Of a stretch of DNA of 64,000 nt, positions 40,879-52,640 are shown piece by piece. The translations under genes were made by a program, and so were the position numbers. Every line of letters starts with the position of its first letter. The stretch's first letter is position 1. The notes beneath the pieces were generated by a model, which worked only from the letters and a program-made list of their open reading frames with translations, made no database searches and was not told the origin of the DNA. The DNA comes from Branchinecta lynchi (Eukaryota > Arthropoda > Branchiopoda > Anostraca > Branchinectidae): NCBI GenBank assembly GCA_023053575.1, contig JAKZAP010000019.1, positions 1,798,001-1,862,000 of the forward strand, given 5' to 3'.

Positions 40879-42110
40879 AGTGGAGTGTTCCTTGGAACAT
40901 TCCACTATTACGAGCGCTGTAGCAGCTTTCAGCTTTCGGTGTTCGGTTTTCACCATATTTTGTGGAGCTCATAACTCGTGAACGAAAGCAAGTATCCGGT
41001 TCAAACTTGGTATACTTGTGGGTATTGGGGTCTAGTTGTGCCTTTTGGAGGATCCACCCCACACCCAACCGATTCAGGGGCAAACGGGCCCAGATTTCCC
41101 AGTGAATAATGTTCATAACTTGACCAGAACTGCACTTAGGACAATGAAATTTCTTGGACATGTAGATCCTAGGTCTGGAAAATTGCTTTTAAATTTGAAC
41201 CTCCCCCACGCAACTAGGCCCAGATTGCCAAGGAGTAAAGTTTGTTACCCTTGACAGGAATCAACAGGTATCAAGTTGAAACTTGGTACGATTGTGAGCA
41301 TTGGGGTCTCTTTTAATTTGTGTGGGTCTCCAACCCCACCCCCACTTGGTTCAGGGGCAGTTGGGTTTAGATTCCCCATTTTTTAATGTTTTTATCTTGA
41401 CATTAACTGGAAATAAGGCGATGGAATTCCTTTGTGCTTTTGGATCATAGGGGTTGGGGAGAGTTGAACCATGAAAAAAGTGTTTGACCCGTGGCTGGAA
41501 TCAACTCTAAGCTGGTATACTTGAGGAAAAAAGGTGTAAACACGCAATTTACGGAGTCCCGACCCCCCCCCCCCCCCCACCATCCCGTTCATAGCAGCTG
41601 GGCACAGATTTCCCATGAGTTAAGTTCGTATATGACAGGTCTCAAGTAATTCTTGTATATTTGGGGAGATATATCTATGGATGAGGATTTGGTTAACAGC
41701 AACAAATAAGACGAAGTGACGTACTTTAATCTTTAATGAACAGTTGGAACTGTTTTGTCATATGATCGATTATATGCCGTTCATAACGAATTGTGACAAA
41801 GGGGGCATTAGGCTAATAGAATTAGGTTTATTGCACTTGTTATTACCTTGCTAATGGAAAAGAGGTTTAAAGGGTGGGACTGGCTGGCAGACCATTCATT
41901 GTTCGAACTAATGCTATTCGTGCAAGATCTTCAACATTTGTTTGGATTTATACTGGCGGTTTGTTCACATTTAAAGCTTTTAAAGTGGGATGATTACAAA
42001 TTAGGTTATTTCAATACTTGATATTGGGGATGAGAAATGTCTTGGTTCTAAAGCTGTCTGTATATAAAACGTTGTACACATTTTACTTTTACACTCCACG
42101 TCTGAGCGCT
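40879..42110 (+). repeat. Family B element, nearly complete, about 1.2 kb
   Basis: It starts with the imperfect hairpin AGTGGAGTGTTCCTTGGAAC...ATTCCACT and ends CACTCCACGTCTGAGCGC, so the outer nine bases are inverted repeats. The interior has CAAACTTGGTATACTTGTGG, GGGGCAAACGGGCCCAG and repeated ATTTCCCA(T/G)GAGTTAAGTTCG blocks with C-runs. Other copies are 54574-55889 (inverted), 56066-56378 (short) and 56545-57912. Confidence 0.75.
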
Positions 42111-42144
42111 TGCTCACTTGTTCGTTTTTCTTGTGTGTCTTTTT

Positions 42145-45100
42145 TGGAATCCCAAAACGTCAGTGGAGGAATACATATGACATCGCAAAGTTGTCCGTCT
42201 GTAAGCACGATAACTCTCGAAGGAAACGAGATATTTTGATAAAACTTGGTGTGAGGACTCTTTGGGTCAAAGGAGAGGTTGAGTTCGTAGATGGGCTTTG
42301 TAGCTCAGCATTTAGGGATGGGGGGAGGATTTCAAATCAAGGGGCGACTAAAATTTGTAAACAGCTAATGAGATTTAGGGGTAAAAAGACCTGCTGAACA
42401 TGAATATGAAAACCATTTTCTCGTCGGACAAGTAGTTCACCCGGAATTCTGCCAAAACCGGAAAGTTAACCTTAAATTACCTTAAATTGCACTTCGGATT
42501 AGATGTTCAGTTTAGGGGTATGAAGACATGCTCCAAGATTTATATGAAAATCATTTTTGTCGGTCAAGTAGTTCGCCCGGAATCCACCCGAAACCAGAAA
42601 TTTTTTTAAATTCAGTTTAATTCAATTCATTTATTTGTATCCACCAAAGCTGGCGAGTAGAAAAAACGTAATAAAATACACACGATCGGTCTGCAACTGA
42701 CTAATAATAGACCATATACTTTCATAAAAATCTACTCCATTTAAAAATAATTAGCCTACCCTATCCTAAATGAAATCTAAAATCTAACCCGTCAACCAAA
42801 ATACAATCAAAGCAAGTCATCGGACAAAGTGTGCTTTATGGTATAACTTTTGAAAAAAAAATTCCCGTTTCTTTTTCAAAATGTCGATGGGTTTTCTTAT
42901 ACCATAATTTTCCGACATAAAATAACTGCATTGGTATTTCGAAAACCGGCATACAAATTTTCCAAATTTAAGAAAGTAGTTTTAATACGAGATAGATTTG
43001 TCAACGTTACAAAAGGTAAAAAAAAAAAAGATGCAAGCAAGCCTGTGGAAGAGCAACAGTGTCAAAAATCTTTGCAAGATTGCGTCTAGATAGGAAATCC
43101 ATAAGACCGCCCCGAAAACTAGAAGATCCACATCTTTTACTATTAGAGCCCTCGTTAAAGTCGGGCCATAAGGGATTCCCAGATATCTTAAAGACTCACA
43201 TGGTCTTAGGATTGAATTATTTACACGGACAGATACTGAAAGAGAAATTTGTTCAAGGGGTTTTGGACCAAAGACCATAAACTGGCCATTTTTTTAGAAC
43301 GAAAAATCAGGCCATATTCTTTAAAAGATTTAATTAGATAATTTACATTATTCTGAAGACCCGATTGAGAACGACTAATAAGGAGTATGTCGTCGGCATA
43401 CGCTATAAGAGAAGCTAGGATACCTTTAGCATAAAATAAAAGAAGACTGTACACCATCAAGACATGCAGCGAGCGATTGTTATATTGAAAATCACTGGAG
43501 AAAGAATCCCACCCTGACGAAGACCCCAATTCAGAACAACATCATAATCAGTGAAAGAACCCTTCCAAAGAACTCTAATTCGAGAAGCTCCAAACCACCG
43601 ACGCAACATGAGCACTATCATAACTGGTACACCATTCTTCAACGAAGATCAACAAAGGGCCCAAGCGTGCAAGATACTATCGTATGCTGAAGCAATGTCT
43701 AGGGCTAATACATATACTCTGTTACTATAGCTACAAGAACTCAAAATACGAGACAGAAGAGTGTGAGCCACATCAGTATTCAACCCTTTTCCGAATCCAA
43801 TTTGATTCAAACCTTCATTAGAACTACCAAAATACGGGAGGAGTGTTATCTCAAAGTTATTGGACGGAAAGATTTACAATCATTTGGGTTACCTCCTTTC
43901 CTTAATAGGGGGCGGTAGTTGTTGATTTTTCGACGGAACCGAACCTGACTTGAGCATAAAAGTAAACAGCTATGCAATCAAGATAATAGTATTGTGTATG
44001 GCCCATTTTAGATGATTAGAATGTAAACAACTGATTTTCTCACGAAACCATTCGGTTTGTCTGAAAATCAGTCGATTTCAAAATGTCATTTTTTTTTTAA
44101 ACAGTCGTTTTTTTCTGTAAAAAAACGATCGTAAAAAATTGACAGATTTTTTGTTTTTCAGTTTTCTTAACGCTTCTTTTACCTCATCTACTTCAATTCC
44201 AACATCCGATATTACATGCTTAGACAATTCTTCTTTAAATTCAGAATCAAGTTTACAGTGTATCGTCTCATCAGTGATAGAAAAAGTACCATTAAAATGA
44301 ACAATCCAATTATCAGCCCCAAGACAACCTTTATCATGCGGGTGCTTTCTTTGCAACTTATTTCTCACACATTCCCCCCCCCCCCTCATTGTCGTCTTTA
44401 GAAATACGATATCCAATTTCATCCCGAATGAAGTCATTGGGAAATCTTGATTCCTTGCGGAACAGAGATTTAGAAGCTTTCATACCCTCAAAAAAAGGGA
44501 CCAAACCTTGGGCCTCCTGCTGAACGCCACAGACGAAACGCACACGACGCTTTCGTGTTTACATCTTTTAATAACTTATTAGATTTCACTCTTCAGGGAA
44601 CACTCTTGTTCCCTGATAAAAAGATCACTATTAAAAGCATTTTTCGCACCTTCTTTCATACAATGGAACAGTTCGGCATAAAAAATATCTATATCAACTT
44701 GATCAAGGCATGTTTTTTGTCGAAAATTTTTGACAGCATTTTATCCGTTTCAACATGAAAAATTTGAATTCTCTTTTTATCCCAATCCAAGCATGTAACT
44801 TTTTTAGAACGGACTATATTACTCGTAGTGGATAAAACGGGGATTGGAAGAACAAGTAAAAGTTTTATCTGAAGTTGATTATATGTTCGATTTAAGGGTA
44901 AGAAGATATGCTAATCCGCTTTTGACAATCATTTGCTACCCGGACATATAGTTCGCCCGGAATGCGGCTGAAACCTGGAAATTTGTTAAAAGTGGAAGTT
45001 TTATCTGAAGTTGATTAGATGCTCAATATAGGGCTAAGGTGGTATGTTGAACTCGTTTTTGAGCTTTAGTTTTTATCGGAGAAGTAGTTCGCCCGGAATC

Positions 45101-45463
45101 CGGTGGAAACAGGAGATTCGGCAGAAGGAAGGCAGGAAGATTTGATCAGTTTCGTCAAAGTAAATATGACGTATAGCCTAGGGGTAAATACACACATGGT
45201 GAATCCATATCTGAACTTGATTTTCTGAAATGATTAGTCTTTGACCTTCAGTAAATATGACGTATAGCCTAGGGTAAATACACACATGGTGAATCCATAT
45301 CTGAACTCGATTTTCTGAAATGATTAGTCTTTGACCTTCTTCTGTTTTCTAAATCTGAATAGTAAAATGTTCAAGGAGTGTGGCGAAGACCAGAAATCTA
45401 CAAGACCAAATTGTCTCAATCAAATAAAAAATTCTGGGATCCCATCGAAACCTTTGGTCTTGT
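42145..45463 (+). repeat. Family C element interrupted by a LINE
   Basis: Left half 42145-42605 (TTTTTTGGAATCCCAAAACG, GTAAGCACGATAACTCTCG, GACATGCTCC units). Right half about 44850-45463 (AAAGTTTTATCTGAAGTTGA units, ending GGGATCCCATCGAAACC). The sequence between is the minus-strand LINE at 42606-44840. A 58-base direct duplication (AATATGACGTATAGCCTAGG) lies in the right half. Confidence 0.75.
42606..44840 (-). pseudogene. Degenerate LINE reverse transcriptase
   Basis: Read on the minus strand, the pieces come in the right order but in shifting frames. First is a linker with KMLSKIFDKKHALIKLI, then DNWIVHFNGTFSI and EVKEALRKLKNKKS. Next is NQIGFGKGLNTDVAHTLL with LALDIASAYDSILHA (RT motif A, 43640-43840), then LRQGGILSPVIFN. 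After that comes IAYADDILLIS, with catalytic YADD at 43389-43400, and ESLRYLGIPYG. Stops and a hAT-like fragment (44040-44160) interrupt it. A TTCAATTCATTTATT tail complement at 42620-42636 marks the 3' end. It is a dead jockey/CR1/L1-like non-LTR element; the exact clade is uncertain. Confidence 0.75.
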
Positions 45464-46405
45464 CTCATGGGAGTTCTAGAATTGGTTTGCTGTAGGACAG
45501 TACAAAGTGATTCGGTCTTGAGCCATAATTTTACAGTCAATTTTGGGACCTTGTAGCAAGAAAACCATCAGGTCCACGTCGAGACTTTTGATAGAAAGTA
45601 ACTAGAACAAAGTAGTTATAGCTAGAAATCACGCTATGAATGATTTATATAGCCTATATCAGCTTTTCAAAATTTTGCAAAGATGGTTTACTGAAGCACA
45701 CCATCGGACGGATGAACAGGAAAATTCTTCTGATTACGTAAACAAACGTCCCTGAGACCGTCTGGGTGCCGTGCCAGTTTCGAACGAGCTATCCCTACAA
45801 CAAACCTCTGCTGTTCGTCTATGTCAGCTTGCGAGCCTCTATCATCGATGTGTCTTCTTGAAAGACCCGTCATACTTAAAATAGTAGTTCATTCCACTTC
45901 AGTAGTATTTCCATCCATTCTTGTTCCCGTTTTTCCTATTTCCTTTATTAGCAATACGCTAATTATCACGCTTACCACTTTTGCTGTATTTACTTGACGT
46001 ATCTTGCGACCGTTCATTGTTTCCGAGGAGCTTATTCGTCCAGAGACCGGTTATACGTCATATATAGAAAGAGGTTAAAAGAGTCTAAGCCGTGCGTAAT
46101 TTTCTGTAAGCACAGCTTAGTTGTAAAGTGGTCAAGACTCAAACATTTCAGAAAATCTGAGCAAAAACGCTATGTAGTGCGGTGTCTCCTTTCATGTTTT
46201 GGCTTTTTTTCTGGGGGGGGGGGGGGTTAAGTTCTTAGGTTCTTTGTGGTGATTAGACATTAAATAATCATTCAGGCAATACCGTCCTAGCGCAAATTCT
46301 CTCTGGTTTGCTACTCCCGTCCCTTGTAAGTATTATACTTCAAAGTCACGCTGTGGTCAGTATAGGCCTACTGTGGATGGTGGTCTGGGAAGTGGAGGTC
46401 TGGGC
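45464..46405 (-). other. Mostly empty; one 61-codon minus ORF
   Basis: The minus ORF 45688-45873 (MTGLSRRHIDDRGSQADI, FVVGIARSKLARHPDGLRD, then a stop) has protein-like composition, and an acceptor-like TCTTTCAAG lies inside its start. It could be a terminal exon, but nothing else supports it. G-run at 46214-46227. Confidence 0.3.
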
Positions 46406-46729
46406 CAGGGACGTACGCAGGAATTTTTTTCGGTGGGGGCCCAAATCCTTCAAAACAGTATATGAAAGGCGCATTATATTCGTCTCCCTAATTCGTCGTT
46501 TTTTACCCCAAAGCTGGAGAAAACTCTGTTGTTTTTTCGACATTTTTACACTTGTCCTTTCTTTAGCGTGCCTACGACCGCTGTATTCCCTAGAGAAATT
46601 CTGTCTAGATCAGTAATTAACCACTATCCCTTATTCTGTGTGAAGGATCAGAAAATTATGCGAAACAAAAAATCGTGAGATTTCGGGGGGGGCCCGGGCC
46701 CGGAGGCCCCCCCTCTGCGTACGTGCCTG
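46406..46729 (+). mobile_element. hAT-type MITE, 324 bp
   Basis: TIRs CAGGGACGTACGCAGG and CAGGCACGTACGCAGAGG. A perfect 8-bp duplication GTCTGGGC flanks it (46398-46405, 46730-46737). Its terminal layout (CAG, then GTA.GCAGG or GTATCCAGG, then AATTTT and G-run) parallels family E. Confidence 0.92.
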
Positions 46730-46924
46730 GTCTGGGCTGCTGATTAACTGCGTAGAAAATGCGGTAGGCAATGTGGATTATAAAAGCAGATTCTTTGGGA
46801 ATTTTAAACAGTAATTCGAAGGTAACTGTTAGGATATTAGGGATATGGGATGTGTTAGGATGTAAGGATATTAAACGATAGGCTAGCTTATGAATTTCCT
46901 TTTTTCTGAGCACTCGCTAAATCC

Positions 46925-47770
46925 ATTTACTCATTCATTTATTCGTACTATATATACTAAAGAACACAAATATATGAAGAGACAAGATCCCCTGAAGCTC
47001 GAGGGGCTGCTCACCCCGTGCCACCGGTGTACACCTCGGCGCGGCACCGACACAGCACCGCGGCACGCACCACTTGGTGTACATCGTTTTTGGGAGTGAG
47101 CAACCCCTCCTTGAAGCTATCCCTCGAGGGGTCCACTACCTATACACTAACCCACATTGGATAAAATCACAGTACAACAATCAAACATGTCAAGCATAAA
47201 TAAACTACACATAAATATAAATATTAACGTCAAAAAAAGAAAGAAAAAACATATTAAAATGAGCCAAGAAAGACAACAAATCTGACAAAATATTATGATT
47301 TTTTTTTTTTTATCAGTGTGAAATAAAAAGAAAATAAGAAGAAAGAAAAAAATGAAAGAGAAAAAAGTGACAGATTAAATACAGGTGAATTGCCTACTGG
47401 TGAATTTAAGTGGAATGGAGGAGACGCCGGAAACTGGAAAGCAGTAAGATGAGGGGGCGTATCAGATGGCACTGAATTCCATAAGGAAACAGAACGGTAA
47501 ATTGAAGATTTTTGAGCAGCTGTGGATGAGCATTTTGGAACAGAAATTTCTCGAGATCAACAATTCACAATGCAAAAGCCGACAAAGAGCGAAGAGTTCG
47601 CTTGTCGTAGATGCGCAAAAACCTGCGCAATAAACTGCCCTTCATTGCCAGTAGAAAACAAAAGTATCAAGTCTCGCGTTGCGACCTTAACCAGATTTTC
47701 TTGTTTTCGCGAACTCTGACCTACTGTCTCTCCTCACGCAAAGAAGTGAGGTAATTAGGATTGAATGAAG
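46925..47770 (-). mobile_element. 5'-truncated LINE, CR1/L2-like 3' end
   Basis: Near 47460-47560 the minus frame reads CSSTAAQKSSIYRSVSLWNS followed by VPSD, the pattern that closes many CR1/L2/jockey reverse transcriptases (RxxxLWNSLP). After the stop come a purine-rich 3'UTR, a GC-rich inverted repeat (CCCCTCGAGGG...CTCGAGGGGC, about 46990-47135) and an AATAAATGAATGAG tail ending near 46930. Confidence 0.65.
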
Positions 47771-48050
47771 ATGAGAAAAACTGTGGATCTAAGTTTTGAA
47801 AAGCGAAGTGAAAGCTAACAAAGAAAGCTGATGCGTAGCCTTTGCCTGCTTAGGCTAAGGCCTTTCTCGATTCTCGACACCTGACGGGGGTTTGAACTGC
47901 CTAATTGGGCCTTGACGTATAAAGTGGTAAGTAAATCTTCACCCATGGTCACTTCGGTCATCGAATTATTCGAATCGTTGCTGCGCACCATAGAAGTAAT
48001 ATATTGCAAGTAGATTGGTCTGAATTCTCGAACCGTCCACTCTTAGTAAA

Positions 48051-48330
48051 TCTATACTAATAGAATGAAGCTGATTGACAGAAATGATTGACAAGCAAAG
48101 AATTTGTTTTACTGTCCGTCTGATTTGTTATTCTCCAGGCATTGGGCCACGAAATCATCGTAGTTCTTGGAATCCGAAACGGAATCGAAGATTCCTATGG
48201 CTAAGTTTGTCAGACATTCCATAATGTGTAAGCATGATCCGATAACTCTTAAAGTTGAACCGAAAAGGGCTGTGATAGGACAATCTGGTTACTCATTAGC
48301 TACTCAATTTGTAGAGGCTTAACGGCCTGC
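48051..48330 (+). mobile_element. Helitron-like 5' end
   Basis: TCTATACTAATAGAATGAAG closely resembles the TC-starting left terminus of many arthropod Helitrons (TCTATACTAATATTATAAAG-type). Downstream AAGCATGATCCGATAACTCT continues the usual subterminal pattern. No CTRR right end or Rep/helicase ORF is seen, so it is a fragment. Confidence 0.6.
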
Positions 48331-48489
48331 CATCCAATTTGCGAATATACTTATTATTTAAAGAGAGTTGAAGACCCTATGAAAATGCGTTACTTCACTG
48401 CTCAGCTATGCACTAACAATTAGTTTTCATATAATGTCATTTCCTTGTCGTATTTATGGTACCTCTATGCGCCTGTACCTGTGTTGTAT

Positions 48490-50935
48490 GCTTGACGAAA
48501 GCTTGACTTACTTGACTTAAGTCCCATCCGGCCTTAGTGGCCGTCTCGGGGCCTCTCTCCTCGCGAGCGAATGTATACGCCGCCTATACTGCTCTCTGCT
48601 GTGTGACAATCTGAGAAGACTAGGGAGGTTGTACTCGGAGAAATTTTCCTTCCAGCGCTTCGGAGGGCGACCTCGAGGGCGAGAACCGTGGATGTGACCT
48701 TCGAAAGCAATCTTCGGCAGTTGGTCGTTGGCCATGCGCTGGACGTGGCCGAGCCATCTGAGCTGTTGGAGGCGGACTCTTTCCAGGATGGTGGTCTTGT
48801 ACTGGAGTCTTTCGAGAAGGTCAGCATTTGAGACTCGATCGACGTGTGTTATGCCGGCGATTCGACGCAGCAGCTTTGTCTCAAATGCGGCGAGTCGTCT
48901 GGAATCATCTACTCTGACTGTCCACGTTTCACAGCCGTACATTGCTATAGGAATGATGATGGAGCAGAATAATTTAAGTTTTAGCTTCAGGGAGATTCGT
49001 TTTTGCTTCCATATTGGCATTAGAGCTTTGAAGCCGGCGCTACCAAGAGCGAGTCGTCTTTTGATGTCCACTGACTGATTGTTATCGCTCGTGATCTGGC
49101 TCCCCAGATATGTGAAGCTGTCTACCCATTCTATTTCCGCTCCATTAAGCTTAATTTTTGGTGGGGGTGGATTCGTGAATCTTGACACACGCATGGCTTT
49201 CGTTTTCTCCTCGTTGATTTTCATTCCGAAGGTTCGGGTAACTAGTTCCAGGTTATCTGCTTCGGTTTGCAGTTCATCAACGGATCCGGCGAGCTTGTCG
49301 ATGTCGTCTGCGTATGCCAGCTTGTCGATTACAATCCCTCCTATCATTGCCCCATTAGTTGCTTCAACATGCGACATGACACAGTGGAGGAAGAGATTAA
49401 ACATGTGGGGTGAGAGGATGCATCCTTGCAAAACACCAGCAGAAGTTTGGAATCCTTCGGTCGTTCCCTCAACTGTTTGTACTTGGCTTCTGAATTGATC
49501 GTACATGTTACGAATGAGTGAGACGATGTTTGACGGGACGCCGTAGTGCAGTAATATATGCCAGAGGCCTTCTCTCCAAATTAAGTCGAAAGCTTGCTTG
49601 AAGTCGATGAAGAGTTGATATAGGTCCAAACCATATTCAAGGTATTTTTCCATTACTTGACGGATGACAAAGATCTGGTCTATCGTTGAGCGGTTAGCTC
49701 GGAAACCTGCCTGATACTCAGGGATGATGTGGCTGGTTAATGCTTTTATTCTGTCCAGTAGTATCTTAGTCAACACTTTGGCAGGTTGGCTTGTCAGGCT
49801 GATTGGACGGTAATTGTCACATTCGGCTTTGGACCCTTTTTTATGTAGTGGAACTATGGTAGCGGAACACCATGTTTTCGGGAAATATTCCTTGTGCCAG
49901 GCAGCTGTGGCGATTCTGTGGTAGAGGTCTGTTACGACTTCTGAGTCGATTTTCAGGAGTTCTGCTTGCAATCCATCTGGTCCAGGCGACTTATTTGATT
50001 TGAGTGACTTCAAGGCAGCTTCGACTTCGCTTCTGAGTGGTGGTGGGCTTGCTTCCGATGGGGAGATGGTTAAGTTCCTAAGAACAGCAGGGTCAGGATT
50101 GATTGGGGGGTTCAACTTTTCTTGGAAATGTTGTTTCCACCTTTCTCTTATTCCTGCTGCGTCGTTGATGGGAGTCCCGTCTTTATCAAGAAGTACATTG
50201 GTAAGTGTAGTTTTGCGCCTCGACAGCTCTCGTATTCTTTTGTACACAGCATGGGTATTGCCTTTTCGGAAGTCAAGCTCGCATTGGTCGCATTTGTTCT
50301 GAATGTACGCGTTTAGAGCGCGTTTGATCTTCTTTTCCGTTAGCCGCTTAAGATGCTTATAAGTGTCTCTGCTTTCTGGGTCTTGCCTATTAGCGACAGC
50401 ACGCTTGTCTTTACAGAGCTGAATGATCTCATCGGTGATCCATGGCTTTTCGGAGCCATTGGTTCTTCCAAGGACTGACTCGGCTGTCTGTATGAAGATC
50501 TCGGTGCTCTTGTCGACTAGTGCGTCTATGTCTATTTCTTCTGAGCTCATTGAAGAGCTCTCCAATAGGGTTTTGAGACCCAGGTCGAGATTCATCCGGT
50601 AACGAATGCGAGTCGACTCATCTTTCAGAAGCTCGATACGGAATCTTGGGACTTTTTTCTGGAGACTTGTTGCCGACTTCAGACGGAGGCGGAAGGATGC
50701 CATTACCAGTGTGTGATCGCTGTCAAAGTCTCCGAAACGAAAGCGACGTTGACGAAAGCGAATTACGAAAAATAAGTGTTCACGCGAAAGATAAGCCGCG
50801 TTTCTATTGAGATTCAAATTTTCCGCGTCATAGTAGAATTTTGCGTTGTGCGGACGATCGTACTTATTCTGACCGTCATAATAAGGTGAATAGGGAAAAC
50901 AAGAATCCCTTAACACAATCCAGATAATACACTAT
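48490..50935 (-). mobile_element. RTE-like LINE, 5'-truncated
   Basis: It consists of one long ORF with almost no 3'UTR and an AAGTCAAGTAAGTCAAG tail on the minus strand right after the stop (48491-48519). Short 3'UTRs with simple-sequence tails are typical of RTE elements. The endonuclease is missing except for its last motif. Confidence 0.8.
48517..50916 (-). CDS. RTE-like reverse transcriptase ORF, 799 codons
   Basis: The frame is intact. Residues 60-80 hold the last endonuclease motif (DSDHTLVMASF; catalytic SDH at 66-68), so the N-terminal endonuclease is cut off and residues 1-60 are probably flanking sequence. SNKSPGPDGLQAELL (307-321) opens the reverse transcriptase. Motif A is FIDFKQAFD (436-444), then GVLQGCILSP (494-503) and YADD (535-538). 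FTYLGSQI (601-608), GCETWTVR, RRIAGITHVDRVSN and RPRGRPPKRW (747-756) complete the usual C-terminal region. By homology the enzyme copies its RNA at a nicked target. Overall this matches RTE-clade proteins. All catalytic aspartates are present, so decay is recent, but without an endonuclease the copy is immobile. ORFs on the opposite strand are shadows. Confidence 0.9.
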   Translation of the reverse strand: MLRDSCFPYSPYYDGQNKYDRPHNAKFYYDAENLNLNRNAAYLSREHLFFVIRFRQRRFRFGDFDSDHTLVMASFRLRLKSATSLQKKVPRFRIELLKDESTRIRYRMNLDLGLKTLLESSSMSSEEIDIDALVDKSTEIFIQTAESVLGRTNGSEKPWITDEIIQLCKDKRAVANRQDPESRDTYKHLKRLTEKKIKRALNAYIQNKCDQCELDFRKGNTHAVYKRIRELSRRKTTLTNVLLDKDGTPINDAAGIRERWKQHFQEKLNPPINPDPAVLRNLTISPSEASPPPLRSEVEAALKSLKSNKSPGPDGLQAELLKIDSEVVTDLYHRIATAAWHKEYFPKTWCSATIVPLHKKGSKAECDNYRPISLTSQPAKVLTKILLDRIKALTSHIIPEYQAGFRANRSTIDQIFVIRQVMEKYLEYGLDLYQLFIDFKQAFDLIWREGLWHILLHYGVPSNIVSLIRNMYDQFRSQVQTVEGTTEGFQTSAGVLQGCILSPHMFNLFLHCVMSHVEATNGAMIGGIVIDKLAYADDIDKLAGSVDELQTEADNLELVTRTFGMKINEEKTKAMRVSRFTNPPPPKIKLNGAEIEWVDSFTYLGSQITSDNNQSVDIKRRLALGSAGFKALMPIWKQKRISLKLKLKLFCSIIIPIAMYGCETWTVRVDDSRRLAAFETKLLRRIAGITHVDRVSNADLLERLQYKTTILERVRLQQLRWLGHVQRMANDQLPKIAFEGHIHGSRPRGRPPKRWKENFSEYNLPSLLRLSHSREQYRRRIHSLARREAPRRPLRPDGT

Positions 50936-51859
50936 GTTCAGATAAATCATGCATACATGAGTTGGCTTTTCAGTTAAACTTTCAGCGATTTGGAATATTT
51001 TGAGAAAACTCACGATATACGGGAAAATTGTCTTAGGAGGTGGGCATGGTACCACCGAATTTATCAACATTTCCGAATCCCCGAATTCTGTCGGTCACTC
51101 GGTAAAAAAATAAAAAAATGAATAAAGTGCTTGATGCGCTGTGAATTTTTCTTAAAAAACGGTTGGTAAAAATGATCAGCCAGTCTGTAAACACCTTGAT
51201 CTAGTAACTTAGCTAGCTATATTCTATTAGCTAGTAACGACTCTGGTTGAAATTCACTACTAATTTGGCTGTGTAAGAATGTTGCGAGTTGTCTGACTCC
51301 TTAATTGTTAATCTTTGCTTTGGGGAATGAGATGCTGATAGGGCCTTACATATGATTTCCTGTCATGGCGAGCCTGCATCCTAAATTTATTTTTGTTTGC
51401 TTTCGTGTAACCCTCCTCTTCCTTTCAGTGCCTCTTTTACTTTTGATGGACCGTTGGCCTTCCATGGGTTTTTCGCCCCTTTCCAGGGCTCGACAAGATA
51501 CAATCGCCAGCACATAAGCACACACCATTCTTGGTCGAGCCACACTACACTATTTGGCCCGAGCACAATTTCGGTAACATAAGTTACGATGGTGTAATAT
51601 AGCTGGTCACTCCTGGATCGTAATGAACAAGGCAATACGGCTAACAACCGTAGCCTGATTTGTCAACAGTTTACACCGGCCGCTTGGTCTCTCGTGTTCC
51701 TTGGCCCCCCAGCACCGGCCTAACCGGCCTAAGGGCCAGGCTCCTTTTATTGACGCAAGTGATGCACATTTTAAATACTCCTTGAGCTCGCGACTGGGAA
51801 ACATGTATTCAAACAGTGCTACGATGATGCTTTGTCAGGTATATTTCGGCCTTTCTTCA
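50936..51859. other. Unremarkable stretch
   Basis: CCGGCCTAACCGGCC and nearby GGCC motifs at 51710-51730 form a small inverted repeat. No gene recognised; several short overlapping ORFs lack support. Confidence 0.35.
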
Positions 51860-52308
51860 GGCTGACCAACTTCAGGCTCAACGTTGGGGAAGACTCCTGG
51901 GTCAACGCTGGTTATTGATGACCAGCTAATGGAATACTCCGCCCATCGTCACATAATTCCCCCTCCCCACATTCCTGACCGTATAAGGCAACAGAGAATG
52001 GCAGCACAACCAGTTCCTAAGATCCTACCCATATGGGCGATTCATGCGCGGTATGAAAGAAGTTTTGTCCCCTCCTTTGTGAGTTTTTTCAATGCGAAAT
52101 TTTAAGCAAAATCCTTTTCCTTTTTTTGTGTTCATGTTTGAAGTTTAGCGGTTTAATTTGTTGCTATTTTGTTGTAGTGTAATTTATGAGAATTTGACTA
52201 TGTTAAAGCACAATTGTATATAATTATGTTTGACGAGAGAACAAATATTCTTTTTTTTTGTTAATACCGTAAGGAATGTTTTTGAAGAATAAAGATTGAT
52301 TGATTGAT
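51860..52308 (+). mobile_element. 5'-truncated LINE, 3' end
   Basis: The plus frame from 51884 reads HRHIIPPPHIPDRIRQQR, AAQPVPKILPI and RYERSFVPSFVSFFN, the closing pattern of jockey/CR1-type reverse transcriptases. The preceding TLGKTPGSTL may be part of the F-G-R-R-L block. The tail is AATAAAGATTGATTGATTGA. It shares PIPKL/PVPKI with the 39530 copy. Confidence 0.65.
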
Positions 52309-52640
52309 AGGAACAAACCTGCAATAAATATCTGAAGCTTCTGTCGACTCTAAATGTCCTATTCGGGTAATTTACTTTTAAATACTGCTGTAGGGAAAAA
52401 ACTAGTCCTGATATTTAATTTTTGACACGGCTGCTGTCGACTGATTTTCAGAAAAATTGACCAATTTTCAGAAAAACCGACTGTTTTCATGAAAAAATCA
52501 ACTGTTTTGACGAAAAATCGCGGCGCTACGCGCCGACTCGGTTAAATTTTTACCGACTGGCCGACAGTATTGAGGAGGGGGGGGGGAGGGTGTATTTTGT
52601 AGCAAAAGCAAAAACCTCTTTGCTACTGCGATTACTTGTC
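52309..52640 (+). repeat. hAT family F interior fragment
   Basis: About 52430-52600 has repeated GACTGTTTT, GAAAAATTGACC and TTTTTACCGACTGGC plus AGGAGGGGGGG, like the interior of 33900-34356, and GCGGCGCTACGCGCCGACTC matches 34267-34285. The TIRs are not preserved. Confidence 0.5.

Noticed and set aside
48728..49498. Plus-strand ORFs of 116 and 139 codons
   Set aside because: They are antisense shadows of the RTE-like reverse transcriptase.
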